Part shown: positions 53,155 through 61,545 of the stretch, one piece after another | How positions within the stretch are numbered: the stretch's first letter is position 1 | Layout: every line of letters begins with the position of its first letter | Assembly (NCBI RefSeq): GCF_029846715.1 | Contig: NZ_JARVWW010000001.1 | Location: forward strand, 744,001 to 808,000 | Direction: 5' to 3' | Length of the DNA stretch: 64,000 bases | Source of the DNA: Bradyrhizobium nivariense | GTDB lineage: Bacteria; Pseudomonadota; Alphaproteobacteria; Rhizobiales; Xanthobacteraceae | The notes under the pieces: model-generated | What the model was told of the DNA's origin: nothing | The model's input: the letters and a program-made list of their open reading frames with translations, nothing else | Databases searched by the model: none | Position numbers and translations under genes: made by a program

Positions 53155-53485
53155 AGCGCGAAGGCACCAAAACCACTGTATTTCCAGCCATGAAGGCGGC
53201 CTCCGCAATGCGGACGCCGCCTTTTTCATGGGTTGTGACGAGCCTCGCGCGGGTTAACGCGGGGGCTGCGGGCCTGTGCAAACAACAGTTCCGCCAGCGT
53301 TTCCGCGTTAATAGATCAAATTTGAATCAATTGCAGTCATATCGACTTTTATTCGAATTCGATTCAAGTATAGATCGAATTCTCCGCGCCTTTTACTTGA
53401 ATTCGTCTCGACTTTACTTGGCTGACTTAGCGGCAACTCAAAAGCTCGCTGCGCAATGTGGTCCCAACAAGAAACGGGGGCCGCA
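53155..53485. promoter_or_regulatory. AT-rich regulatory region upstream of LapG-like gene
   Basis: After the PilZ terminator, about 80 bp of unusually AT-rich sequence (53311-53420) precedes the peptidase gene. Three GAATTC palindromes start at 53355, 53377 and 53399, exactly 22 bp apart, and CTTTTA(T/C)T(C/T)GAATTCG recurs after 44 bp. Probably a promoter with several operator sites. Confidence 0.5.
53193..53226 (+). terminator. Rho-independent terminator after PilZ gene
   Basis: Stem AAGGCGGC-x-TCCGC / GCGGA-x-GCCGCCTT with an AAT loop, followed by five T residues, 39 bp after the stop codon. Confidence 0.85.
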
Positions 53486-54112
53486 ATGTTTGATTTCAGG
53501 GGACAGGGGAAGGGAATGGCGCTGGCTGCCATGCTCTTCGGAGTGAGCGCGGCAGCGCAGGCCGGCGAAGGCCGCCTGCTCTACGCAAGCCTCGGCGACA
53601 CCACGCGTGCGCCGATCGGCTGGGTCGAGTTCTGCGCGGATAATGCCGCTCAGTGCCAGGGCGCGCCGACGCAACCGCGCGACATCGTGATGTCGCAGGC
53701 TGCATGGCGCGACCTCGTCAAGGTCAATCGCTGGGTCAACGAGACCGTCAAGCCTTTGACCGACCAGGAGCACTGGGGCGTGATCGAGAAGTGGTCGCTG
53801 CCGTCGGACGGTTACGGCGACTGTGAAGACTACGTGCTGTTGAAGCGCAAGATGCTGATCGATGCCGGATGGCCGCGCGAGGCCCTGCTCATCACCGTCG
53901 TGCGCGACAAGAAGGGCGAAGGGCATGCGGTGCTGACGGTGAAGACCGACAAGGGCGAGTTCGTTCTCGACAATCAGAATGAGAACGTCGTTGCCTGGAC
54001 GGAGACCGGCTACCGCTTCGTCAAGCGCCAGTCGCAGAGCGATCCCAACGTCTGGGTTTCGCTCGGCGATACCAGGCCGGCGGTCTCCACCGCCAGCGCA
54101 AGAGATCAGTAG
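53486..54112 (+). CDS. Transglutaminase-like cysteine peptidase (LapG/BTLCP family)
   Basis: 208 residues. Signal peptide (GKGMALAAMLFGVSAAAQA, cleavage near residue 26). Catalytic triad of the BTLCP (DUF920) family: Cys113 in GDCEDY, His147 in GHAVL and Asp162 in LDNQ, with spacing close to LapG. LapG cleaves surface adhesins in the periplasm under control of a c-di-GMP receptor. A PilZ protein is encoded just upstream. GGGGG is before the ATG, and a textbook terminator follows. Confidence 0.9.
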   Translation: MFDFRGQGKGMALAAMLFGVSAAAQAGEGRLLYASLGDTTRAPIGWVEFCADNAAQCQGAPTQPRDIVMSQAAWRDLVKVNRWVNETVKPLTDQEHWGVIEKWSLPSDGYGDCEDYVLLKRKMLIDAGWPREALLITVVRDKKGEGHAVLTVKTDKGEFVLDNQNENVVAWTETGYRFVKRQSQSDPNVWVSLGDTRPAVSTASARDQ

Positions 54113-54179
54113 AGACAAACGAAAGAGTTACGCGATCCGGTCACATCCCCACCCCTCCCCGTCCCAGACCGGTTCGCGC

Positions 54180-54218
54180 GCGGCCAGCCATCCCCCAATG
54201 GCTGGCCGCAACTTTTTT
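54180..54218 (+). terminator. Rho-independent terminator after LapG-like gene
   Basis: Perfect 12-bp stem GCGGCCAGCCAT/ATGGCTGGCCGC with a 6-nt loop, then AACTTTTTT. Confidence 0.93.
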
Positions 54219-54233
54219 GGGGATGTGCTTCGA

Positions 54234-56003
54234 TCAGTCCTGCTGCGTCTGCCGCGACCAGGGCGGCCGCGCGGCGGTGAAATCGCGCCACGCGCTTTGC
54301 AAGGCGGGCTGCACCCCGACCGACGCGCGCGCCTGCCAGCCGGCGATTGCCGCAGCCGCGATCGCACTGTCGGGCTCGGCAGCGAGCCCGTCGAGCAATG
54401 ATGCCGTCACCGCCATGTCGTTGAAGGCACCGAGCTGCTCCTGCAAACCGGCGAGCCTGCGCGAGAATTTTCGCGCGGACTTGCGATCCTCGTAGAGCGG
54501 CAGCAGAAACTCGCTGAGATAGCGCAGCCGCTTGGTCGCGAGCCGCACGCGGTGCAGATCTTCGGCGGGAAGCGACTTGAAGCGGCGGCCGCGCTTGAGC
54601 ACCTTCGCATATTGTTCCGACAGAATGCCCTGCGCGAAGTTGACGGCGGGCTCGGCGAGCTGGCCGAGGTTTTCGGCGGCGACGTCGTTGCGCCAGCCCC
54701 GCGTCTCGATCCAGCCGCCGAGGCCGATCAGGAAGGCGGCGCAGCGGCGATCTTCGAGCGCGTCATGCGCCTTGCGATAGGCGTCGGACTGACGCCCGAT
54801 CGCAGCCCGGCCCAGCGCATCGAAGCCCGCGACCGACGGGCAGGCTTTTGCGATCGTCGGCAAGGTCGCGAGCTGGAACACGTCCCAGTCGCGCGCGGCG
54901 GAGAGGTCTTGCGCCAGCCATCTGGCTTCCGACCGCAGCGCATCGAGATTGCTGAGCGCGCCGACCGATCGCATCAGATCGAGCGCCGATCGAAGCCGGC
55001 GCAGCGAGACGCGCAGCTGATGCACGCCTTCCGGATTGCGGCCGTCCTCGGCCGCCGGCAGCGACTGAAGCAGATGGAGGAAGCAGGAGCGCAGGATCGT
55101 CGCGAAGGCATCGTCGAGCATAACCGACGCATCGAGGCGAGGTTTTCGCGGCCGTCGCGCCGATGGCGGCTTGTCGGCGGCGAGATCGAAGCCGCGCGCC
55201 GATTTGGTACGGATTGACGGCTTCACCGCCCCGTGCTCGGCAAGCCGCAACGCGATCTCGTAGATCGCGCCGGCGCTGCCGCTCTTGAGCTCCAGCTCGA
55301 TCTCGCTCACCTGTAGCGATCGATCGCCCGCCGTCAGCACACCCTGGTCGAAGGCGATTTCGACCGTGCCGGACGGCAGATCAACCATCCGCGCATGACG
55401 ATGGATGTCGGCGGTGAAGACGGCCTCGAGCGGCTGCGCTGCGAGAGAGCTGCGAAGCTTCTCCGGAATGAAGGGCATCGCGAGAGCCAGATCGGGCGCA
55501 AGCGACGGCACGCCCGCCTCCCACTCACCACGGCGCAGCGGATCGTCCACCGCATCGGTCTTCACGGTTTGCACGAAGCGCGCGCCGCTCTGGCGAACGC
55601 GCAAGCTCAAGCCGTTGCGCCGCAATGTCCGGTCCGGCGTGTCATAATAGATGGACTTGAGACGTTTGCGCGTGCCCTTGTTGCGCGCGTTCGCCGCGAT
55701 GACAGGCGCAGCGTTGAAATGCGCCATACGATCGGCATCGACGAGCAGCTTGAGCTCGATTTCGCCGGCGGGACGTGCGGCAGCGTTCGACTGGGTTGGC
55801 GCCGGTACAGGCGTCGCCTCTTGCGATGGCGTCTGGTCGATCACAGCGCCGTCGACGATCGCAGGTTCCGCGCCGGGTTCGGCCGGTTCACGCTGCCTGA
55901 GGAAGCCGGCGACGTATTGCGTTTTCTTGTTGTCCTTCGGGACAGGATTCCCATCCGGCGCGCTCGGAGTCTTGCGGCCCGGCGTTACGTCTGACTTCAG
56001 CAT
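54234..56003 (-). CDS. CYTH-CHAD domain protein (triphosphatase plus polyphosphate-binding-like)
   Basis: 589 residues. A Pro/Gln-rich N-terminus (1-75), a CYTH triphosphate tunnel domain (about 79-280) with the signature EIELKL (E81, E83, K85), then a CHAD domain (about 295-580) with repeated basic helices (HQLRVSLRRLRSALDLMR; HRVRLATKRLRYLSEFLLPLYEDRK). The domain pair is common in proteobacteria. CYTH hydrolyses inorganic triphosphate, and CHAD binds polyphosphate. It ends 16 bp from the peptidase's terminator on the opposite strand. Confidence 0.92.
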   Translation of the reverse strand: MLKSDVTPGRKTPSAPDGNPVPKDNKKTQYVAGFLRQREPAEPGAEPAIVDGAVIDQTPSQEATPVPAPTQSNAAARPAGEIELKLLVDADRMAHFNAAPVIAANARNKGTRKRLKSIYYDTPDRTLRRNGLSLRVRQSGARFVQTVKTDAVDDPLRRGEWEAGVPSLAPDLALAMPFIPEKLRSSLAAQPLEAVFTADIHRHARMVDLPSGTVEIAFDQGVLTAGDRSLQVSEIELELKSGSAGAIYEIALRLAEHGAVKPSIRTKSARGFDLAADKPPSARRPRKPRLDASVMLDDAFATILRSCFLHLLQSLPAAEDGRNPEGVHQLRVSLRRLRSALDLMRSVGALSNLDALRSEARWLAQDLSAARDWDVFQLATLPTIAKACPSVAGFDALGRAAIGRQSDAYRKAHDALEDRRCAAFLIGLGGWIETRGWRNDVAAENLGQLAEPAVNFAQGILSEQYAKVLKRGRRFKSLPAEDLHRVRLATKRLRYLSEFLLPLYEDRKSARKFSRRLAGLQEQLGAFNDMAVTASLLDGLAAEPDSAIAAAAIAGWQARASVGVQPALQSAWRDFTAARPPWSRQTQQD

Positions 56004-56366
56004 TTACGGCAACATGACAGTTCGATGACAGAGCGCCACCATATAGCTGCTGCGGCCCGCGAGAAATAGTCACGTTAAGCCGCAGCGCACGATCGTCCAC
56101 ACGAGGAACCGGGCGCTTCGCGAGGCGGTCAGTCTGGAGGACGGCGTACGCCGCTGCGTACCTCCGATGAAGAAAGTCGCTTCCGCACTTGCCGAGGCGC
56201 TCGGCGCCAAGCTTGCTGCGCCCGCCATTCCTTCCGCCGGTCGGAAGTGATCATTTCACACAATGAAACGGTATTTTGCTTTCTTGACGCTCCCGTTTGC
56301 GCGTGTGACACCTCGTTCCGGTGGCTGCCGGCTGCCCAATGACACTGGGAAAAGGGGGAGGCCGAA
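56004..56366. other. Intergenic region between CYTH-CHAD and Bug genes
   Basis: 363 bp. A plus-strand open frame ending at 56249 (RTIVHTRNRALREAV...KKVASALAEALGAKLAAP) looks protein-like but has no start with a ribosome site at its head; it may be a remnant. No other gene seen. Confidence 0.35.
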
Positions 56367-57344
56367 GTGCGGACATCCGCGAGAATTCTGGTTGCCGCGA
56401 TTGCATGCCTGACGGTGGCCGCGGCTGAAACGGCTTGGGCCGAAGCCTGGCCGACCCGGGCAATCAGGATCGTCGTCTCCACGCCGGCAGGCGGCATCAC
56501 CGATGCCTTCGCCCGCGCCTATGGCGACTATATCTCGCAGAAGCTCGGCCAGCCGGTCATTGTCGAGAACAAAACCGGGGCCAGCGGTGCGCTGGCGGCG
56601 CAGTCCGTGAAGGATTCCCCGGCGGACGGTTACACGCTGATGTACACGATCTCGTCCACCCTGCTCGGTAACCGGCTGCTGCTGAAATCGCTGGCCTATG
56701 ATCCGGACAAGGATCTCACAATCGTCGCTGTGACGCCTTCAGGGCATCTGCCGTTGGTGGCCCATTCCGCCATCAATGCAAAGACGCTCGAAGAGTTCGT
56801 CGCGTATGCGCGTGGCAACAAGGTCACGGCCGGCTCGTACGGTATCGGCTCGTTCGCACACATTGCGGTCGCCGAGCTCAACCGACAATTCGGCCTCGAC
56901 ATTTCCATCGTGCATTACCGCGGCGAAGCGCCGATGTGGCAGGATTTTGCAGCCGGGGTCATCCAGGCGGCGGTCGGCAGCTACCAGGCCGCGCTTCCGG
57001 TGCTCGATACCGGCGTCGGCCGCGCGATTGCCGTGCCGACACCGGTGCGCATGAAGAAGCTTCCCGAAACCAAGACGTTTGTCGAGCAAGGGGTCACCGG
57101 CAATGTCTTCCAGCTCACCAGCTTCACCACGCTGGTGGCACCGGCTGCGACACCAACGGACCGGGTCGAACTGCTCGCCAAGCTGATGGTCGAAGGCGGC
57201 AAGACGGAGCGTGTGCAGAAGCTACTTGAAGCCTTCGGAGTCGACTCGCCGGCACTGGATCGCGCAGCCTCGGTTGCACTCTACGAAAAGGAAGGGCCGA
57301 TCTGGCTCGAGTCGATCAAGACTCTCGGATTGGAGCCGCAATAG
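56367..57344 (+). CDS. Bug-type (TctC) periplasmic substrate-binding protein
   Basis: 325 residues from a GTG with GGAGG. Signal peptide (cleavage after AETAWA near residue 27), then the Bug/TctC fold signatures WPTRAIRIVVSTPAGGITDAFARAYGDYISQKLGQPVIVENKTGASG and the C-terminal VELLAKLMVEGG. These proteins deliver carboxylates to tripartite tricarboxylate transporters, yet no TctA/TctB gene is here; such orphans are common. Substrate unknown. Confidence 0.92.
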   Translation: MRTSARILVAAIACLTVAAAETAWAEAWPTRAIRIVVSTPAGGITDAFARAYGDYISQKLGQPVIVENKTGASGALAAQSVKDSPADGYTLMYTISSTLLGNRLLLKSLAYDPDKDLTIVAVTPSGHLPLVAHSAINAKTLEEFVAYARGNKVTAGSYGIGSFAHIAVAELNRQFGLDISIVHYRGEAPMWQDFAAGVIQAAVGSYQAALPVLDTGVGRAIAVPTPVRMKKLPETKTFVEQGVTGNVFQLTSFTTLVAPAATPTDRVELLAKLMVEGGKTERVQKLLEAFGVDSPALDRAASVALYEKEGPIWLESIKTLGLEPQ

Positions 57345-57589
57345 TTCCGGGGCTGCCGCTTCCGCGTGCGGACCCATCGTTGCCCCACGCTCCCAGTCTT
57401 GACGGCGGTAGACAAGGATGTGAGCAAGGAAGCGCGCGATCAATTTCTCAAGCGCGAGACTATTCTTGTAACTCCTGCCGCCTTTCATGATCACCACGAA
57501 GTTCTTCGCGGATCTTTGATGAGGCCGATGTTGTCGGACGGGTGCCTTCGACCAGCAGGAGATCGGCGAGCGGCCGCGTCGCCCGCGCG
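57345..57589. other. Intergenic, no gene seen
   Basis: Frames on both strands are short and shift between protein-like fragments (minus: LLLVEGTRPTTSASSKIREEL; another frame VVIMKGG), suggesting a decayed gene, but nothing can be assigned. Confidence 0.3.
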
Positions 57590-59137
57590 TCACTCTGCGG
57601 CTTCAAGATCGGCCGGTCTTTCGGCGCCGCCGAGTGGTGACACCGCAGGGCCATTCAGTGCGGTGCCATCGGGCGCGAATTGCGAGCCGTGACACGGGCA
57701 ATCCCAGCATTGCTCCAGCGAATTCCAGTGCACAACGCAACCGAGATGGGTGCAACTTGCCGAATGCAAATGCAGATTTCCGCCCCGGTCCCGGCAAGCG
57801 GCAATCCTTTTCAGGCCGCTGCGCACCAGGCGCCCTTCTCCAGGGCGCAGCCCTTCGACGCTCGCAATCTCGCTCGCTGTCAGATATTCGGCAAGATTCT
57901 TCAGCGGAGTGATGTTCTCGCTGATGAACTCGCCGATGTTCTTCTGAATCCTCCGTGACGGGGCGTAGACCTCCTCCCAAGCGCTCGCGCCTGTCGTGAT
58001 CAGATCCGTAATCAACATGCCGGCCACAAGCCCATTGGTGATGCCTTGCCCGGAATCACCACTAACGATGAAGAGATGCTCCTCGCCGGGGCTGCGGCCA
58101 ATGAAGCCGACAAAATCGATCGGCTCCAGCACCTGACCTGACCATCGATGAGTGACCTCGCGCAGGTCCGGCAAACGATCGCGCGCCCAGCGTTCGAGCG
58201 CGGCAAGGCGCTGCGCGCCGTCGTCCGCCTCGCCAGACTTATGATCTTCTCCGCCGACGATCACGAGATCCTCGCCGGCAGAGAACGGCTGCAGCCGGAC
58301 ATAATGATAGGGATCGAGTGTGTCCCAATAGAGCGCATCCTCCAGCGCGCCGGCCGGGATCTTGGCGGCGAGCGCGTAGGTGCGGTAAGGCGCCTGTTTG
58401 CTATGGATCGCCACCTGCACGTTGACAGGCGAGTTCGTCGCGACCACCACGTCGGCCGCACGGACCTCGTGGCCTGAGGTGGTCGTCACGACCATGTCGC
58501 CATGCTGCTCGCGGATGCCTTCGACACAGGTGTCGGCGTAGAGCCGCGCTCCCCGGCCCTGAAGCGCGCCGGCGAGACCGGCGAGATATTTGGTCGGGTG
58601 CAGACGCGCCTGGCGCGCAAAGCGCAACGAACGCACCAGACCTTCGGCATGGAACGGGGTCGGCTCGATGCAGTCATCGACGGGAATCCCGAGCTTTCGG
58701 CAGCAATTCAATTCCTCGTCGAGCGCGGATGCGGGCGTCTCGGGCGCAAGTACCCAGTAACCGTCCACCCGCCGAAAATTGCAATCGATGCGTTCGGCGC
58801 GCTGAATGGCCTCGGCGCGATCAATGGCGGCTGCAACGCTCTGATAGTAGAGATGCGCACAATCAGAGCCGCGCACCCTGACCAGTTCGTCGTAGCCGTC
58901 GTCGAGCGCAGTCGCCAGATGCGCGGTGGTGCGCGCCGTCATCCCGCTGCCAATGCGGCCGCGGTCCAGCACCACGACCGAACGTCCACGACTGGCGAGC
59001 TCATAGGCGACCGACAGCCCGGCAATTCCGGAACCAATGACCGCGACGTCTGTGGCCACCGTGCTCGATAGCGCCGGAGCGTCGGCGACCAAAACATCCA
59101 TCCAGGGCGATCGGGTGTGCTCGTCTCGTACGTTCAT
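57590..59137 (-). CDS. FAD-dependent oxidoreductase fused to a C-terminal Rieske domain
   Basis: 515 residues from an ATG with GAGG upstream. DAO-type FAD domain with GSGIAG (35-40) and the substrate core, then a Rieske [2Fe-2S] domain near 455-510 with CTHLGC and CPCHGS. The fusion suggests electron transfer from a reduced Rieske cluster to flavin or the reverse. Similar proteins occur in general-stress regulons; an EcfG-type promoter with a 17-bp spacer lies directly upstream (59158-59183). Substrate unknown. Confidence 0.9.
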   Translation of the reverse strand: MNVRDEHTRSPWMDVLVADAPALSSTVATDVAVIGSGIAGLSVAYELASRGRSVVVLDRGRIGSGMTARTTAHLATALDDGYDELVRVRGSDCAHLYYQSVAAAIDRAEAIQRAERIDCNFRRVDGYWVLAPETPASALDEELNCCRKLGIPVDDCIEPTPFHAEGLVRSLRFARQARLHPTKYLAGLAGALQGRGARLYADTCVEGIREQHGDMVVTTTSGHEVRAADVVVATNSPVNVQVAIHSKQAPYRTYALAAKIPAGALEDALYWDTLDPYHYVRLQPFSAGEDLVIVGGEDHKSGEADDGAQRLAALERWARDRLPDLREVTHRWSGQVLEPIDFVGFIGRSPGEEHLFIVSGDSGQGITNGLVAGMLITDLITTGASAWEEVYAPSRRIQKNIGEFISENITPLKNLAEYLTASEIASVEGLRPGEGRLVRSGLKRIAACRDRGGNLHLHSASCTHLGCVVHWNSLEQCWDCPCHGSQFAPDGTALNGPAVSPLGGAERPADLEAAE

Positions 59138-59543
59138 GAATGTTCCTCGATAGAACAAACGATGCGGCAGGATGCGGGGTTCCTATTCGCCCCGCCTGTT
59201 GAGAAGGTGTCATCGAAGGCCAAGCGACTTTAGGAACTTTCATCGTGCTCGCGCTTGAACGGGTATGGAGAGCCCATCGCCCGGGATGCGCGGGGCCTTG
59301 CACTAAGCTCAGCTGTACGGCCACCTATTGGTCCGAAATGACAGCTGTATCACCCTGGGGAAAACCACCCGATCTGCTCCGTGCAGGTTGCGCGGGAAAT
59401 GGTCAGGTCCGGATGGCCGAGATCGCGAGGCGGCGAATGCGAGATTACACCTGACGGGCAGTTCGCTGCCGAAACCGAACTAGCCGTTGACGCAGGTCTG
59501 AGCTCCGTCGCGGAGTTTCCTGGCGGCTCGCGGGCCGCGCGTT
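59138..59543. other. Intergenic region between oxidoreductase and GntR genes
   Basis: 406 bp; the oxidoreductase promoter is at its left edge. Other open frames here are short and protein-unlike. Confidence 0.4.
59158..59183 (-). promoter_or_regulatory. EcfG-type general stress promoter (GGAAC-N17-CGTT)
   Basis: On the minus strand GGAAC (59183-59179) and CGTT (59161-59158) are separated by 17 bp. The -10 is 21 bp from the oxidoreductase ATG. The 17-bp spacing is within the accepted range for EcfG promoters. Confidence 0.65.
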
Positions 59544-60251
59544 TCAGAGCCCGAGCACATCCGCGAGCCGCAGCTCGTCGGCGGCGGGATCCTTCAGGAA
59601 CAGCTCGGCCTCGATCTCGTTCAGATGCGACAACATCTGCGCGCGCGCGGCCTCTCTGTCGCGCTTGCGGATCGCGGCGACGATGCCGGCGTGGTGATCG
59701 GTGCCGCAGGCCGGCGTGTCGTGCCGGCGGTAGAGCAGTATGATGAGCGAGGAGCGCGCGATCAGCTCCTTGAGAAAACCGAGATAGATGCTGTGGCCAC
59801 TCATCTCGGCGACGAGACGGTGAAACTCGCCGGAGAGGCGGACCGAGGCACGCGCGTCGCCGCGCAGCTCCGCCTCGCGTTCCTCGGCAAGATGCCGCTG
59901 GAGGCGATCGATCCAGGCCGGCGACACCGCGTCAACGGCGTGATTGACGATCGTGGGCTCGATCAGGCGGCGCGCCTCGAACACTTCGCGGGCGTCGGCA
60001 GGCGTCGGGCGTGCGACGAAGGCGCCGCGGTTCTTCTCGATGTTGACGATGCCCTCATGCGCGAGCTGTTGAAGCGCGGTGCGAACCAGCGTCCGGCTTG
60101 CGCCGTAGATCTCGCCGATCTCGTCCTCGCCGAGTTTCGTGCCCGGCAGCAGACGATGCTCGAGGATCGCCGCGGTCACGCCTTCCCGGATGCGGCTGAC
60201 GCGATCGCTCGCATCTGGCGCGTCGGATTTCGGTCGGGACTTGGCGGCCAT
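59544..60251 (-). CDS. GntR-family regulator (FCD domain)
   Basis: 235 residues from the ATG at MAAKSRP (an earlier frame start is less likely). Winged helix-turn-helix at about 15-80 (VTAAILEHRLLPGTKLGEDEIGEIYGASRTLVRTALQQLAHEGIV) and an all-helical FCD effector domain (about 90-225) with metal-type Asp/His residues (FHRLVAEMSGHS; DTPACGTDHHAGIVAAI). Divergent from the ABC operon, its probable target, with 265 bp between. Confidence 0.92.
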   Translation of the reverse strand: MAAKSRPKSDAPDASDRVSRIREGVTAAILEHRLLPGTKLGEDEIGEIYGASRTLVRTALQQLAHEGIVNIEKNRGAFVARPTPADAREVFEARRLIEPTIVNHAVDAVSPAWIDRLQRHLAEEREAELRGDARASVRLSGEFHRLVAEMSGHSIYLGFLKELIARSSLIILLYRRHDTPACGTDHHAGIVAAIRKRDREAARAQMLSHLNEIEAELFLKDPAADELRLADVLGL

Positions 60252-60516
60252 GGGGATAAGGACTCGATCGTCGCATATGGCCTCGAATCTTAGTCGACCC
60301 TCTGTATCCAATCACAGGCGAAACTTTATACAATCCTCGCCTGCTTTGTGTGCACGCAACTGCGAAGGCGCCGGGCAGCCCGGATGCACCGAATTCGATC
60401 TAACGATCTGACTCCGCTACACTGTTTTGGAATTCGGCCGGCCAAGGACAATTCAAGAGCGATTGGCACGGACCTTGCGGAGAGAGGCGGAACATCGCTC
60501 CTCCCCCGGACACGCC
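60252..60516. promoter_or_regulatory. Divergent promoter region, GntR regulator / ABC operon
   Basis: 265 bp with no credible gene. A GntR operator would be expected here; I see no clear palindrome. The ABC ATPase start has a CCGGA site 6 bp upstream. Confidence 0.35.
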
Positions 60517-61503
60517 ATGGCCACTCCCGCCGCTCTCGAACTGGTCGCCGTCACCAAGCGTTACGACACGACACTGGCGGTCGACACCGTCAATTTGAAG
60601 ATCCCGGCCGGCACCTATTGCTGCCTGCTCGGCCCCTCCGGCTGCGGCAAAACCTCGACCTTGCGCATGATCGCGGGCCACGAGGCGGTCAGCGAGGGCG
60701 ACATCATCCTGGGCCCGCAGAATGTCACCGACCTCGAGCCCGCCAAGCGCGGTACGGCGATGATGTTCCAGTCCTACGCGCTGTTTCCGCACCTCACCGT
60801 GCTCGACAACGTGGCGTTTGCCCTGAAAATGCGCGGCGTCGACCGACCGACACGGCACAAGCGCGCCGGCGAGCTACTCGAGCTGGTGGCGATGACCCCC
60901 TACGCGGCACGGCTCCCCGCACAGCTCTCCGGCGGCCAGCAGCAGCGCGTCGCGCTCGCCCGCGCGCTGATCACCGAGCCGCAGATCCTCTTGCTCGACG
61001 AGCCGCTCTCGGCACTCGATCCGTTCCTGCGGGTGAAGATGCGGGGCGAATTGAAGCGGCTGCAGCGCGAGCTCGGCATCAGCTTCGTTCAGGTCACGCA
61101 CGGCCAGGAAGAGGCGATGGCGCTTGCCGACCACATCGTGGTGATGAACCAGGGCAGGATCGAACAGCAGGGAAGTGCCCGCGACATCTTCCATCATCCC
61201 CGCACCGAATTCGTGGCGCGCTTCATCGGCGGTCACAACGTCCTCAGCGACGCAGGCAAACTCATCGCCGTGCGCGCCGATCAGCTCGGCATCGCGCCGT
61301 TCACTGACGGCGCCTACGGCGCGCCGGCGCTGCTGACCCAGACCGAGTACCAGGGCTCCTACATCGCTGTCTCGCTCACGCTCGAAGACGGTACCGCCCT
61401 GTTCTCCCACCTTCCCGAGGCCGCCTTCGACGTCCATCAGTTCCGGCCGGGCGATCGCGTGCTGGCCACCTGGGATCCCGCCCGGGCGCAACGTCTGCAA
61501 TAG
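60517..61503 (+). CDS. ABC transporter ATP-binding protein (polyamine/spermidine type)
   Basis: 328 residues. Walker A GPSGCGKT, Q-loop in MMFQSYALFPHLTV, signature LSGGQQQRVALARAL, Walker B ILLLDEPLSALD, H-loop in QVTHGQEEA, and a C-terminal TOBE-like domain (about 240-325). Typical of PotA/FbpC. First gene of an operon with binding protein and two permeases. An upstream extension to a TTG is rejected. Confidence 0.94.
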   Translation: MATPAALELVAVTKRYDTTLAVDTVNLKIPAGTYCCLLGPSGCGKTSTLRMIAGHEAVSEGDIILGPQNVTDLEPAKRGTAMMFQSYALFPHLTVLDNVAFALKMRGVDRPTRHKRAGELLELVAMTPYAARLPAQLSGGQQQRVALARALITEPQILLLDEPLSALDPFLRVKMRGELKRLQRELGISFVQVTHGQEEAMALADHIVVMNQGRIEQQGSARDIFHHPRTEFVARFIGGHNVLSDAGKLIAVRADQLGIAPFTDGAYGAPALLTQTEYQGSYIAVSLTLEDGTALFSHLPEAAFDVHQFRPGDRVLATWDPARAQRLQ

Positions 61504-61545
61504 CGCCGATCAATCACCGGAATGCGCAACAGAGGAGTGAGTGAT

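Noticed and set aside
59229..59255. GGAAC-N16-CTTG as an EcfG promoter on the plus strand
   Set aside because: The -10 is CTTG instead of CGTT and no plus-strand gene follows.
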